A DNA stretch of 64,000 nucleotides. Origin: Diploptera punctata. Its lineage: Eukaryota; Arthropoda; Insecta; Blattodea; Blaberidae. The translations under genes were made by a program, and so were the position numbers. Under the pieces are notes generated by a model, which saw only the letters and a program-made list of their open reading frames with translations, searched no databases and was not told where the DNA came from. The stretch covers positions 124,001-188,000 of the forward strand of contig JASPKZ010007283.1 of NCBI GenBank assembly GCA_030220185.1, read 5' to 3'. Shown piece by piece: positions 34,831-46,076 of this stretch. Position 1 is the first letter of the stretch. Each line of letters starts with the position of its first letter.

Positions 34831-36479
34831 TATTGATCTTTATGACATGTTCAGCTAACAAGCTATCACTGACTATTTTCAGACAGCATTTCAGAAAATA
34901 CAATCTGCCACTGCTTTCTACACAGCAGGAATCCTTACAGCTTGATTTGGTTTTGTCTCGGACATAGTCTCATTGAGGACATTGGATTGAAGGCTTATCC
35001 GGAATACTGGAGTATGCCTCAAACTCTTGGGAAGCTCATAAAATAGCTCTTCAGTCATGGATTGGTGGGAGCAAATTATTCCAGTGCCACCCAGCTTCAT
35101 TTCTGTGAGAAGGGGGTTAGAACAATTGCAAACATTTATGAAATTGCTGTATTAGAGTCTATAGTCGGAGGGCTTAACACTGCCTTATAAAAGAATTGAT
35201 ACTGAAGTTTGCAGTAGGATTTTGATCCAGCACACAAGGTTAAATTTGACACAACTGTGGCTTGTAGGTTGTATACCTGATTTTATCTATATGAGTGAAT
35301 GGTCCAGACCTCAATTCTCTGGCTACAAACTTTGGTCCGTGGTGTAAGAAGGGGCATCCCCAATTGACTATTTGAAGAGTGTCTTATGTCAGGAGTGGTA
35401 TTTCTCAATTGAGACCAAGTGCGCTACAATTGAAGCATGGCCCAAAAAACTTAAAGTCTGTGCTCATGCAAAATATTGATATTTTAAAAGCTGCTGAGTG
35501 TTAAGTATGTGAAATATATTGAAATTTAATATATAAAATTATATTAAAATATCTCAAACTATTTTCTTTAAATCTTTGTATCAGTATTTATAGCAGACAT
35601 TGTATACATCCAAGTCTCAGATGCAATATTAAGGGCCGCATGCAAATACATTAGTCTCTACTCAAATTACTTCCAATCACTGGTGAGCTGACTTTCCGTG
35701 AGCAAGTGCAAAGATCAAATTAGCTACCCACTAACTGGTCATGCATGAAAGTTGTCGTTTTCGTAATATTGGCAAGAAATTACCCAGAATTCTCAGCGAT
35801 AAAACCACTTCCGTTATTTTCGTCTGCTAGAGGAACGCATTTACGCTTGCACCCCACAAATAATACCGTGTACGACGACGTCTGCATCACGCAATATCAC
35901 CGATTTTCCTGTTCTTCCAGTTGAATTCTTTGGTAGACTCTATCAAATTCCTCTTCTCCGCGTATACCGAAAACATAATTGAAGTCTTCAAGGTCCAACA
36001 TCTTGGATAAAGCAGAAAGGTACGCGGCAAGGATTCAAATTACATCGGTTACCATCGGGTTGCTCATGATTCATTTCTCTGCTAAGTCACCTCGCCAGAT
36101 AGCTTAGGAATTTCAACAATTATTATTGCATGAACAGATTTTTGAGTACGCAAAAACGTATTTGGATGCAACTTTCTCAGCAGAGTACAGGCAGAGAACG
36201 ACTTTTACGGTCTAATGCGTTCATAGATTCGAGCCTAAAAGTGGTTTGAAATATGTTTTAGGCATTGCTATTTGTTTTTAATGGATACATCTTTATTCCA
36301 AATTAATTGTTTAGTTAGGTAACAAATTTTGAAACTTTCTATATTCTTTTACGGATTTCATTTTGTATTTTTCCAATAAATTTATCTTTGTCCCTAAATA
36401 TGTAAAGTTGTCCACTTTTTTTGGATTTTGCCTGATAACTTGTTTGTATAAACCCTACATGTCCCACATGAGTTTCTTA
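34831..36479. other. Unassigned intronic sequence
   Basis: No gene supported with confidence. A 34-codon minus ORF (36001 to 35897) reads MLDLEDFNYVFGIRGEEEFD and on to EEQENR. It has an acidic, exon-like composition, but I do not recognise it. The rest shows no clear repeat family. Confidence 0.3.
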
Positions 36480-36620
36480 ACCAAGCTATTTTAGTTATTT
36501 AATTAAATTATTTTGAGTCTGTGATATCTTACCTCAGTATTAAACCTCAAAATAAATCACAGACTCAAAATAATTTAATTAAAAGAACCTCAAAATATTA
36601 TATTACTTCCTAAAATAAAA
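36480..36620. repeat. PLE terminal-repeat foldback
   Basis: TTTAATTAAATTATTTTGAGTCTGTGATATCTTACCTC is followed within 30 bases by its inverted copy (CACAGACTCAAAATAATTTAATTAAAAG), with AACCTCAAAATA at the right. The words match PLE termini at 34680 and 42410. Two termini head to head, without a coding core. Confidence 0.6.
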
Positions 36621-37199
36621 CATATTTTAGTTATGCTTAATTACCTGTCAATGAATTACTTTGGGTTAGCACATTGCCTCAATGAGACATCTAGTAGGCC
36701 ACTAAGTTATTACTTGGATCAATAAGGGTCGTTTAAATTTTTATTAAAGGTCTTTTTATTCAGGCTTGTGATTCTTTTACGAGCCTGAAAATCTTCAGAC
36801 TCAGGATCCACAGCTTAAAGTCCCTCATGAAACAGCTGTTCCTTGGATTTTCCATCCTAAAAATCCATCAACTCCAGCCGTTTTGAACCCATGGCCCCTG
36901 GGAATCGAGCATGCTGTGTATGAGACAGCAACACTACTCTAAAATCCATCAATGGACTTCCTGATTACTTACTATTCCAATAATCAGTTTGTTTCCTATA
37001 TGTTTTTATTACTGCCGTTTTCTCAATAATAAACAAATAAATAACCAATTCAGTATATTTTATAATATAAATATTTAACCTGCTTTAATTAACTCCATGG
37101 AACTTGTAGGCTCAATGCTGCATTCACTGAGGTCCTGCTCTAATCCCCTTCCTCAGCAAACAGTTTTCAATTCATATCTTCATTATCCGATTCCGATTG

Positions 37200-37527
37200 A
37201 GGGTCTTTCCACTTTTCAGTGGTTGCCCTTTTACCAGCCGGCTGCTGGCCCTTCACATCCACATGTGTCAATCACAGAGGTAGATGATCAACAGCCAGTG
37301 TAGGGGTGACATGTGGTTAGCATGTCGAGTCCCCCAGCCGTTATAGCTGGTTCCTCAACCTGGAGCCGCTACTTATTGTAGCTACCCAATTGCCTCACGA
37401 TGCTGGGTGGGCACCGGTCCCATACTGGCCGAAATACCATGAGAAAATTTCTTCCCCCATGGAGACTCGAACCAGCGCAAGTCCCGTAGCTCTACGCCAA
37501 GGCTTCCTACCTTAACCGCTCGGCTAC
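37200..37527 (-). mobile_element. tRNA-derived SINE (Leu/Ser-like head)
   Basis: The minus strand starts at 37527 with GTAGCCGAGCGGTTAAGG (A box TAGCCGAGCGG), a long variable region and B box GGTTCGAGTCT near 37463-37473, the layout of a type II tRNA. The non-tRNA body runs to about 37200. No tail or target duplication is clear. Confidence 0.65.
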
Positions 37528-37579
37528 ATTATCCAAATTTCTAATATCCATCTGTATAAAATAAATAAGTTTGGCCTGT

Positions 37580-38600
37580 AATCTTCTTACCTCATATAAT
37601 TGTTTCTATTACGACATATGTTTCAGAATATGTTTGCTCCATCTTCAGTTGGTACAGACTGATTTTTCCCAAGTTGTCAGTCCTGGATCTCGACTCCTGT
37701 TCCCTTTTCTGTGGCCCAAAGAACTTGCTAATTAGATTCTTCTCCTTGGGAATTTCAAAATTCATAATTCTATTCTTGTTCTTCTGTATGTAAATTTTTT
37801 CCCATATTGTGAGTTAATTTGTGTTTTCTAACTGTTTTAATAATTTTGTTTTTCTGTCAAATCTAAGCAACTACTGCATATTTTTCTACTTCTCCTTCTT
37901 TTACATTTATTATGTATTCTTTGGTTCTAATGGTTAAATTTCTCTTTGTTTTCTTTATGTATATTTTATCACAATCTGCACATTTTATTTGATATATTCC
38001 TGATTTTTTACTATCATCAATCTTTTCATTTTTGTTGTTTTTTATTAGTCTATATAGGCTATAATTATTCTTTGGAGCTAATCTGATATTAATTGAAAAA
38101 ACACTATGAGGTTTAATTTAAGAATTAAATTAATGTTTTTATTACCTCACCTCATATCCTTTTTCTTCTAGACTGCAGTTTCGGAGCTTATCTCCATCAT
38201 CAGTAGCCTCTCGTCGACCGGTGTTATGTCGTTTCTAGGCGGTTTTCATTTTCTTTCTATCGGTGGACTGATGAACCTCTGGATCAAGTTAAAATTTGCG
38301 GGAGTTTCGAAATTCGTGAGTTTATCTTTCTTGTTTTTTTGGATGTGGATTTTTTCCCAGACCGTGAGTTTGATTAGGTTAGCTTTTGTATCGATTAAAT
38401 GTTTTTCAGACCAAGCATGCAGCCCATACTATAGCTGACTTGTCCACTTCACCCTTTTTGACATTTCTGAGCTGTTATTTCAATCTTGTTTTTAAATTTC
38501 TTTTTGTTTTTCCTATATAGATTTTGTCACAATCCTTACATTTGAACTGATATATTCCTGATTTGTTCAAGTATGCAGTTTTGGTTTTTGCTCACTAACT
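37580..38600 (-). pseudogene. Two stacked Penelope-like 3' fragments
   Basis: 37600-38080: degraded hammerhead (CTGAAGA, TGAAACATATGTC), IMNFEIPKEKNLISKFFG-like tail, then traces of the nuclease. From 38100 a second copy: ribozyme 38168-38206, tail FETPANFNLI.RFI, KNKKDKLTNFE, SAMAACMLV-like region, then ISGIYQFKCKDCDKIYIGKT-like sequence at 38510-38560. Both are on the minus strand and 5' truncated. Confidence 0.7.
38168..38206 (-). ncRNA. Hammerhead ribozyme, canonical core
   Basis: Minus strand: CTA pairs with TAG (stem I), core CTGATGA, stem II GGAG/CTCC with a 5-nt loop, GAAA, palindromic stem III ACTGCAGT, then C17. All catalytic-core bases match the hammerhead consensus. The single U before stem II is shared by all copies here. 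Predicted cleavage between 38171 and 38170. Lies in the terminus of a PLE. Confidence 0.85.
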
Positions 38601-38879
38601 ACACTTTCGTCCACATTCTTTGATTCCCTGCAAATTTCATTCCACACTACATTGTGTCATCTTTTAAAACTGTCCAGCCAATCTGGATTGCTTGAAATTG
38701 TTATTCCCTTAGGGATTGGAGCAATATAGCTGCTCCCCCTCCATTAATCTTTTAGATGAGATTAGATTATTAAATAGAATGGTTGGGTGAAGCTTTCTTC
38801 CAGAAATGTTTGGAGAATTATCTTCAATCACTTTCACTTTTTCGCTTAATAAGAATGATACATACATAATATTTAATTT

Positions 38880-39640
38880 TAGGAAGTGATATTTTGAGGT
38901 TATTTTAATTATATTATTTTTAGCCTGATCATCTTACCTCAATATTAATGTTGATTTGTTCTTGGACATGTTTCAAAACAATTCTGTTTTATTGTCAGCT
39001 TGTCCAGACTGGTTTGATTTATGTTGCGCACCCCGGATGTTGATGTCAGCTCCATCCTGTGGTTGGCCAAAGAACCTCCAAACAAGGTCACGCTCCGTCG
39101 GTATTTCAAAATTCATAACTCTATTTTTGTTCTTCTGAATATAGATTTTTTTGATGTTTTTATTATTAATTTAACATTTCTCAATGAAAGATAAATTAAA
39201 TTTGAAGAGAAAAATTTTTGCCTAGACCGGGACTCGAACCCGGGACCCTTGGCTTTCCGGGCCAAGTGCTCTACCAACTGAGCTACCGAGGCGAGTTACG
39301 ATCTAGACGCAAATTTTTCTCTTATATACGTTGTAATTCCCTATCGCCAAATGCTTTTGAAACCATTGTTTCTATCTTTGCAAATGGCGGCTTCTTAGTT
39401 AAGACATTTATTGGAAATTTAACATTACTTTAAAAGCCAGTAAGGCCTCTAATGATGTTTTTATTATTAATTTAACATTTCTCAATGAAAGATAAATTTA
39501 ATAGATTTTTTTCCCTTTTCTTTTGTATTTTCTAACTGTTTTAATAATTTAGTGTCTGAATTAATATTATGTTTTTCAGACCAAACATGAGTAGCAATTG
39601 CAGATTTTTCTATTTCCCACATACGTTTCAGCCATCTTTA
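38880..39640 (-). pseudogene. Penelope-like 3' fragment, split by tRNA unit
   Basis: Terminus at 38880-38960 (TATTTTGAGGTTATTTTAATTA), tail MNFEIPTERDLVWRFFGQPQ at 39055-39120 (minus) and IYIQKNK, which resumes after 39512. The tRNA unit at 39153-39500 interrupts the coding tail. Confidence 0.7.
39153..39500 (-). mobile_element. tRNA-cassette element, single unit with direct terminal repeats
   Basis: A 348-bp insertion with 12-bp duplication ATAGATTTTTTT (39141-39152 and 39501-39512). One tRNA-like fold at 39220-39292 (family A, loop CCGGAAA). The element starts and ends with the same 45-nt sequence (GATGTTTTTATTATTAATTT… at 39153-39197 and 39454-39498). So one unit already has direct terminal repeats, which explains how tandem arrays of 302-305 bp can arise. 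It inserted into a PLE. Confidence 0.9.
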
Positions 39641-40218
39641 TTCCATAAATTCAGAATGCTACCCTGTGAAAGATCGGTCTCAGAACTTAACTAATTTAAG
39701 ATTTTACAGCACAATTGTTATTTGCAAGACAGGTATCTGTGTTTTGCATAACGAATGTGCAATGAGGCCAAATCTATACAGTAAAAGCTCCTTATTCGCA
39801 GGGGATATGTTCCGCAAATATGTCGCGAATACAGAAACCGCAAATATGGAATGGTAATTTGTATGGATATATAGGGGATACGTTCCAAGGTTACAGAATA
39901 AAATAAAATTTATCATAATAAAATAAATTAATGAGAGATTATGAACAATTTCTATTACTGTCAGGTTTGGGCAAGGACTTAAAGAACTTAGTAATTTTTT
40001 CCTGTTTTGCCACTTTTAAAAGGTCTTTTAATGAAGATTGATATTCAGATGTGAATTCTGCAATATAATTCCGTATATTGTCTTCGGATTTCTTGATTCA
40101 TTAACATTGAAACAGCATGATATAGATGCAAACAACTTGCCAATGCGTATAAACAGTCAAGCATTTTTATTTTTACTTTAAGCGGCAACATTAATTTTTT
40201 TCTCTTCGGTACTAATGA

Positions 40219-42237
40219 CACTGGAGACAACACTGAAATTTGCACCTGACAAAAATTATATGCTTCTAATGTATTTTTATGCCCTGATTTCTAAACTGAA
40301 ATCCCTTTTTCATTATCACCTACGGTTTTGAATTAATCACCAATTTTTTATTATACTGGCGGCCTGACCGAGTGCAAAGTAGCAGTCTATTATATACATA
40401 AGCTATAGAACCCTTGTTCATGTAGAAGGAGCATATGACAACACATTACTTTATTATTGGGAAAGAAACAATTCCAGCCTATTGGGTGGTCTGTTTCAAT
40501 TTATGAGCCCTATAAATGGCATGATCGATTGCATGGTGTAGCAGATTATGTTTACAGAATTTATTTTATTACGGTCTCTTAACCTCCCTACTTGTATTGT
40601 TGAAGCAGAGTGCAAAAGCAATAATTTAAAAATATATTTTATCTTCTAAGGGATCTCAATTTAACAAAAATCAGTCGGAATTATTAGTGTTAAAGAACTG
40701 GTATTTGTTTGAGCCCAACATAAGAACTTATAGGAAACATGAACACTATTTGAATGAACTTGTCTATTGTAATGATGTTGATGGACTAATGGAACAATTG
40801 AGCGGTAAAATTTGCAATCCACAAGAATGGAGCCTTTTCATAGATTCTTCCAAGTTAAGTGTAAAGGTCGTATTGTTACATAATGGTAATGTTTACTCTT
40901 CTGTGCCTATAGCTATTGCTCATACTATTCATATGAAAGAAACATATGTGAATATGAATTTACTTTTAAAAACTGTTAACTACACAAAATATGAATGGAA
41001 AATATGTGGAGATCTTAAAGTCATAGGGATACACCATATAATGCAGAGTGGTTTCACCAAGTTTTGTTGCTTCTATGCGAGTGGGACAGTCGAGCTAAAC
41101 AAAAACATCATGAAGTAAGAAAGTGGCCTCTAAGGGATGTTTTGCTACCAGGGGACAAGAGTATTAAACATCAACCATTAGTTAACAAAGAAAACATATT
41201 GCTGTCACCCCTTCACATTAATCTAGTAAAGTAAAGTAAAGTGATCCCACAACAGACCCGGAGGCCCTTGGGGTAGTAGGAGGTTAAGGCTCCCACTTTT
41301 TCTAAACAATCGGCACTTTTATGTCAGCTGGGTTGTCAGCCCTGCGTGACGGTCACATTAATCTAGGCTTAATGAAAAATTGTGTAAGGCTCTAAATAAA
41401 AATGGTAAAAGTTTTTTGTATTTGAAAAAAAAAAATCCAAGAATTAGTGAAGGTAAATTGAAGAAATGCATTTTTAATGGCCCAAAAATTTGTGAAGTGA
41501 TGCAAGATAAAAAGTTTGATGACATGCTAGAGGACAGTAAGAAAAAGCTGCATAGGTGGGATTCAAGACAATGTGTGCTAATTTTCTGGGAAATTAGGGG
41601 CTGAAAACTACCAAGAAATTATTGAGAACATGCTAAAGACATACAAAAACTTGGGGTGTGTAATATGTAATTGAAAATACATTTCCTACATTCCCACCTA
41701 GACTTCTTTCCTCCCAACCTGGGGGTCGTCAGCGATGAACACGGAGAATGTTTTCATCACGACATATCTGTCATGAAAAGAAGATACAGAGAGCAATTGT
41801 CACCCAGCATGTTAGATGACTATTGTTGCCAGCTAATTAGGGATGTTTCTGATGTCCACAAGCAAAAATGTTCCAGAAATCTTTTCAGAAAGTGAATAAA
41901 ATCAAACTTTTTTCTATATTTCTATCTACTTTTTTGCGTGATAAATCAGAAAATTTGTAACTATGTCTTCCCGAAAATTATTTAATCTATACAATTGTTC
42001 CTTAATAATCCTTGCATTTACAAAAATAATGTAAGGAATTACCAGAATACTGAAATTAGATATGTTCGGTCATTTTCTTTTTGGATTTGTATGAACATTT
42101 TCAATTGCATTTCCTGCAAAAATGATATGTGATAGAAAATTTTGGATTGCAGATCTGAATTCAGCATAGGTTAAATATATATAATCATCTATTTTCATTC
42201 GAGTGCAAAAAAAAAGTTTGAAATTTGTTGTCCAGTG
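40219..42237 (+). mobile_element. CACTGG-ended DNA transposon, copy 2 (decayed)
   Basis: Ends CACTGGAGACAACA and complement CACTGGACAACAAA. Its coding remnant on the plus strand: NPQEWSLFIDSSKLSVKVVL, ETYVNMNLLLKTVNYTKYEW, CGDLKVIG, KFCCFYASGTVE (40687-41118); then WPLRDVLLPG, LLSPLHINLGLMKN and IHFLHSHLDFFPPNLGVVSD (41650-41895). Stops, frameshifts and a 127-bp SINE break it. Comparison with Tigger copy 1 provides the empty site. Confidence 0.75.
41227..41353 (-). mobile_element. Short SINE-like insertion
   Basis: 127 bp between the 13-bp duplications CACATTAATCTAG (41214-41226 and 41354-41366), splitting the coding remnant of the CACTGG element. Left edge TAAAGTAAAGTAAAGT would be a 3' simple-repeat tail on the minus strand. 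A related sequence is at 62040-62130 (TTGGCACTAGATGTCAGG). Confidence 0.75.
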
Positions 42238-42332
42238 TTTTCTTTCCTTTTACTCGACATTATAAACTGGGAACAAAACACAAGAGACACGTGTTATTCA
42301 ATCAAAATTATTGCAACGAACAAGTTGAAACA

Positions 42333-42450
42333 GAATTGTTTTGAAACATGTTCAAGAACAAATCAACATTAATATTGAGGTAAGATGTCTAGACCAAAAA
42401 TAATATAATTAAAATAACCTCAAAATATAACTTCCTAAAATTAAATAATA
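42333..42450 (+). mobile_element. Solo PLE terminus
   Basis: TTGTTTTGAAACATGTTCAA, ATATTGAGGTAAGATGTC, AACCTCAAAATATAACTTCC: the terminal repeat of the PLE type also seen at 34615-34720 and 38880-38960. It is absent from the aligned position of Tigger copy 1 (about 2044), so it is an insertion of a terminus without coding sequence. Confidence 0.65.
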
Positions 42451-43153
42451 ATATACCTATCGTGGTAATGGAGGCATTTATCAAAGTACATATTGAAATG
42501 TGAAATACGACAACAGCTTTTAACAATGAACTTTAGGGTCAGTGACAATTAGGTTTGATTTTGTTTTGATATTTATTTGTCCATTTGGTTTGAATCACTA
42601 TTTGTAAAAGCCGTCTTGCCACCTACCTTCAGTAAAAAAAAAGAAAGAAAAACTGCCGATGGTTATATATACCTTTCCACTGCATAACATTTTTTTTTCA
42701 TGAATTGTGTAGAAATATCCTTCTGTTTCCGCATTGGACAGATTCCGTTTCATGCAAAATAAATACACGTAAAATTACTATTATTTCGCCAGGACCAATA
42801 AATTTGTTCACATTGGACAGATTTCCACATTATTCACATTCTGGATTAAACAAGTTTTACTGTAGTAAAAAACAAAATACAATACATTACAAGGATGGAA
42901 GACTTTTATGTATTTGTTGAAAAATTATGCCCTCATCTATCAACTTGAGTATAAGCATTTAAACTCATACATAAAATACTGTTTTCCATATTTGTGTCAT
43001 AATATACTATTTTAACTGTTTTGGAATGAGGCTGTCCCTGGATATGTGGTAACATGATCAGTGCTGACAATGGACACATTAGTTAATTTAAACTCACCCA
43101 GGAATCGAAGTCAGGCTGCCAGAGTAGATGGAAGGAAAGACTGAGATACTCAC

Positions 43154-43315
43154 CTCTTCATACTGGAACTTTCTCTTGCTGACTATAACGTCTTCAATAC
43201 CAGTTCTGTCTCCATATTTCTTCTCATGGATGGTGTATGCTTTATACAACTCCTGTGTCCTGTCCTTAGGGATGTGATCCAGGGCATATTTGTAAATCAC
43301 CCTCGCTCTGTCATG
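43154..43315 (-). CDS. crn: crooked neck (CRNKL1) exon
   Basis: A 162-nt exon of 54 codons, phase 0, between a TTTACAG acceptor and a GTGAGT donor. It reads HDRARVIYKYALDHIPKDRT, QELYKAYTIHEKKYGDRTGI and EDVIVSKRKFQYEE. RVIYKYALD, EKKYGDRxGIEDVIVSKR and FQYEE are hallmark CRNKL1 words. It follows the 48686-48818 exon (…EEGQRE). Confidence 0.96.
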
Positions 43316-43597
43316 CTGTAAACAAAATCAACCTTCATAAAATACACATAAATACTACACATATTCAATATTCTTTACACCATTTTGTTAGACACTCTGA
43401 TACACAATTGATCCCATCAGCACGCTGTTCTTTATATCCCTCCCCTAATTATATTATATTATAAAAATCTTTTACAGTTTTACTCTTCTGCCCTATGTCT
43501 GAAACTGTCAAACTATAACATTCTTCAAAAATAAAATTAAGTAACAACTCAGTAATAGTATTCTTTTAACAATTAACAACTTTTTTATATATTTGAA

Positions 43598-44280
43598 GAG
43601 AAAACATTATGCCTGATCTGGGATTTGAACCTAAGACCTCTGGTTTTACATATCAGTATACTACCCTTTGTGCTATCAATTCAAATGGAAATTTTCCTCC
43701 TTCTAACACAATCCTCAAACGTCCGAGGCAGAGAACGTTTTATTCCCAATGCCATCGGAAGGCTCCTTATTTAAGAAGATTCGTCCTGAATAAGAAGCCG
43801 CCTGATGGCATTGGGAAATCTTCAAGATTCTTTTTGAATAAGAAGCCACCTGATGGCATTGGGAAATCTTCCAGATTTTTCTTGAATAAGAAGCTGCCTT
43901 GATGGCATTGGGAAATCTTTAAGATTATTTTTGGATAAGAAGCCACCTGATGACATTGGGAAATCTTCAAGAATCTTCTTGAATAAGAAGCTACCTGATG
44001 GCATTGGGAAATCTTCAAGAATCTTCTTGAATAAGAAGCCGCCTGATATCATTGGGAAATCTTCAAGATTCTTCTTGAATAAGAAGCCACTTGATGGCAT
44101 TAGGAAATCTTGAATATGGCATTGGAAATGAATGTTCTCTGCCTTGAGCATTCAGGGACTGTATAAGGAAAAAAAAAATCCATTCAAATTGAGATGCCTG
44201 AATAGACAAAGGATAGTACACTTGTGCATAAAACCAGAAGTCTCGGTTCAAATCCCAGTTCAGTCATACATTTTTTTCTT
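43598..44280. mobile_element. Inverted tRNA-like element with expanded minisatellite body
   Basis: A minus tRNA-like head at about 43611-43685 (GGGATTTGAACC as B box complement) and a plus one at about 44190-44265 (GATGCCTGAATAGACAAAGG, then GGTTCAAATCCC). Between them the body is replaced by a tandem array of 48-bp units (43791-44125). Probably one head-to-head pair in which a body segment expanded. Confidence 0.6.
43791..44125. repeat. 48-bp minisatellite, about seven units
   Basis: Units start AAGAAGCCRCCTGATGGCAT and end TTCTTTTTGAAT; six are close to full length, the last decays. Because 48 is a multiple of three, both strands stay open: NKKPPDGIGKSSRFFL on plus and FPMPSGGFLFKKNLED on minus, in different frames. 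One unit has a 1-bp gain (CTGCCTTGATG). The unit resembles the AAGAAGCCGCC…body word of tRNA-cassette elements. Coding is unlikely. Confidence 0.85.
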
Positions 44281-44399
44281 CAAATATTAATTGTTCTTTA
44301 GTGTGAGTGATACATTAAAAAAAATATTGAAAATTCATTTTATTCTATAAAAATAGTATTAAGAATGATCAATATTTTAAACTAATGTTTATATATAAC

Positions 44400-44740
44400 T
44401 GATACATTAGTATTTTATTTTAGGCAGTAACATTTTGAGGTTATTTTAATTAAATTATTTTCAGTCTGTTTTACATCTTACCTCAATATTAATGTTATTG
44501 TTCTTGAACATGTTTTGATTATATCATAATCATCTTCAGCATATTTATACATTAGTTCTTTATATTTTTCAAGTACATTAGATAAGGGCTGTCTGCTTCA
44601 TCATTTATCTTGCTTTGTGTATATTTTATTACTGTGTTATTAGGTCTTATTTCTAGTGAATTCTGAGGGAATGAAGCTATTGAGGTTATTCTCATGAAAA
44701 GATTTTTGAAAAAATGTTTACACAACTTCACCAATCCTTT
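44400..44740 (-). pseudogene. PLE terminus with degraded hammerhead
   Basis: TTTTGAGGTTATTTTAATTA, ATCTTACCTCAATATTAATG, then minus-strand CTGAAGA, stem GATTAT/ATAATC and AAAACATGTTC (G12 lost). No coding tail recognised beyond it. Confidence 0.5.
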
Positions 44741-44780
44741 CTAGTAGACACCGAAAATGATCATTATCGAAATTTATATA

Positions 44781-46076
44781 CATAGGCTGTTTCTTTAGTT
44801 TTGGCAACTATTTATTTTCTGGATACATAGCATACATACATGGTTGCAAATTTTAGAGGCCTTCGATGTAGTCACCAGCATTGCATATAATGTCTTCCAC
44901 GATGTGGTAGCCGTCGAATGCCATCAGCACTGCCTAATCTCTGGATGGCGCATAGAGACTGATTAACAGCACTCAGAATGTCGTCCATTGATCTGAATTT
45001 CTTCCCTAGTAATGGTTCCTTGAGCTTAGGAATGAGGTTGAAGTCGCAGGGACTCATGTCCGGAGAGTATGGAGATTGGTAGAGCACCTCCCAACCCCAG
45101 CGACACTGCTCCTGCTACATGTGCCCTTGCATTGCCATTCAGAATGATGGGTGGAATATTCATGAAGTGTCATCGGGTTCTTCTTAATGCTGCTCGCAGA
45201 TTGTTTTGCATAAACCTACAATAGTACTCTGCACTGACGGTCTGCCTTGGGGGTACAACATGTTTTAAGATAACACCATCCCAATCATAGGCTAGGATTA
45301 GCATCTTTTCACATTCATACTGGTCTGCCGAACTATTGTTTTTCGCGGTGACCCCATATGATGCCATTCGGACAATTGACGTTTCAACTGTGGTTCATAA
45401 CTTCTCGCCCAGGTCTCATCAATGGTGATGATACATCGTAAGAAGGCTCTTCTTACCATTCATAGTGCTCTAAGTGCGTACGAGCAGCTTCATATTGCAG
45501 AAATTTCTGTATCTCCAATAATTCATGTGGGGCCCATCGTTAAGCAATTTTTCGCATCCCAAGGCGGATCTTAAAGATTCAGTGCAAAGTCGAAAGTGCC
45601 AATCCAGTATCTGCGGCTAACTCTCGAATAGTGCAGTTCCGATCCGCTTCCAATAATACAGATACTGTCTCCACGTCATTCTCACTAACCAGTGGATGAC
45701 CAGATCTAGACATAAGTGACGCATTTTCGCGTCCTCCTTTAAAGGCACTGCCACTGTTTGGTACGGCAATGCATCTGCACCACAAGCCTCTCGCAATCCT
45801 TGATGACACTGTAGTGCGTTTCAACCTCTAGCACATTCAATCTTCAACCAGATTCTCTGCTCCTGCTTTGAAAACACTGTACTACGTATACTGCGATGCC
45901 TAGATCTAAACTGATAACTTTCAGCTCATTATTATGTGAGGAGGGGAGGGGGAAAGGCGAGTCCACATGCTCGGATGGAGGGGAGGCACTGAAACTGCAT
46001 ATGCAATACAGAATTGTCAACCCTACTTTATTTGGATTCCACACTATTGTTGCCAAAACTAAAGTAACAGCCCATG
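44781..46076 (-). mobile_element. mariner-like transposon, decayed
   Basis: TA-flanked (44779-44780 and 46077-46078), with inverted ends GGCTGTTTCTTTAGTTTTGG and complement GGCTGTTACTTTAGTTTTGG. Minus-strand transposase pieces in three frames: helix-turn-helix region with AADTGLALSTLH (45579-45824), catalytic-domain piece LILAYDWDGVILKHVVPPRQ (45170-45367) and SPYSPDMSPCDFNL with the third Asp (44872-45087). Frameshifted, so inactive. Confidence 0.75.

Larger units (their letters stand above)
39779..42862 (-). mobile_element. pogo/Tigger-like transposon, copy 2, multiply interrupted
   Basis: TA-flanked; left end CAGTAAAAGCTCCTTATTCG, right end complement CAGTAAAACTTGTTTAATCC. It aligns to copy 1 (1063-2371) over 39779-40215 and 42240-42670. 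The minus strand encodes KRKKLMLPLKVKIKMLDCL, a Tigger/CENP-B-type DNA-binding N-terminus, in decay. It contains the CACTGG element (40219-42237) and a PLE terminus (about 42333-42450), both absent from copy 1. Confidence 0.75.

Noticed and set aside
40045..40245. Independent small gene on the minus strand
   Set aside because: It matches a Tigger-type transposase N-terminus and lies within the Tigger-like element.
43767..44151. A repetitive protein gene (FPMPSGGFLFKKNLED)
   Set aside because: Both strands are equally open because the unit is 48 bp; no start context, homologue or splice signal.
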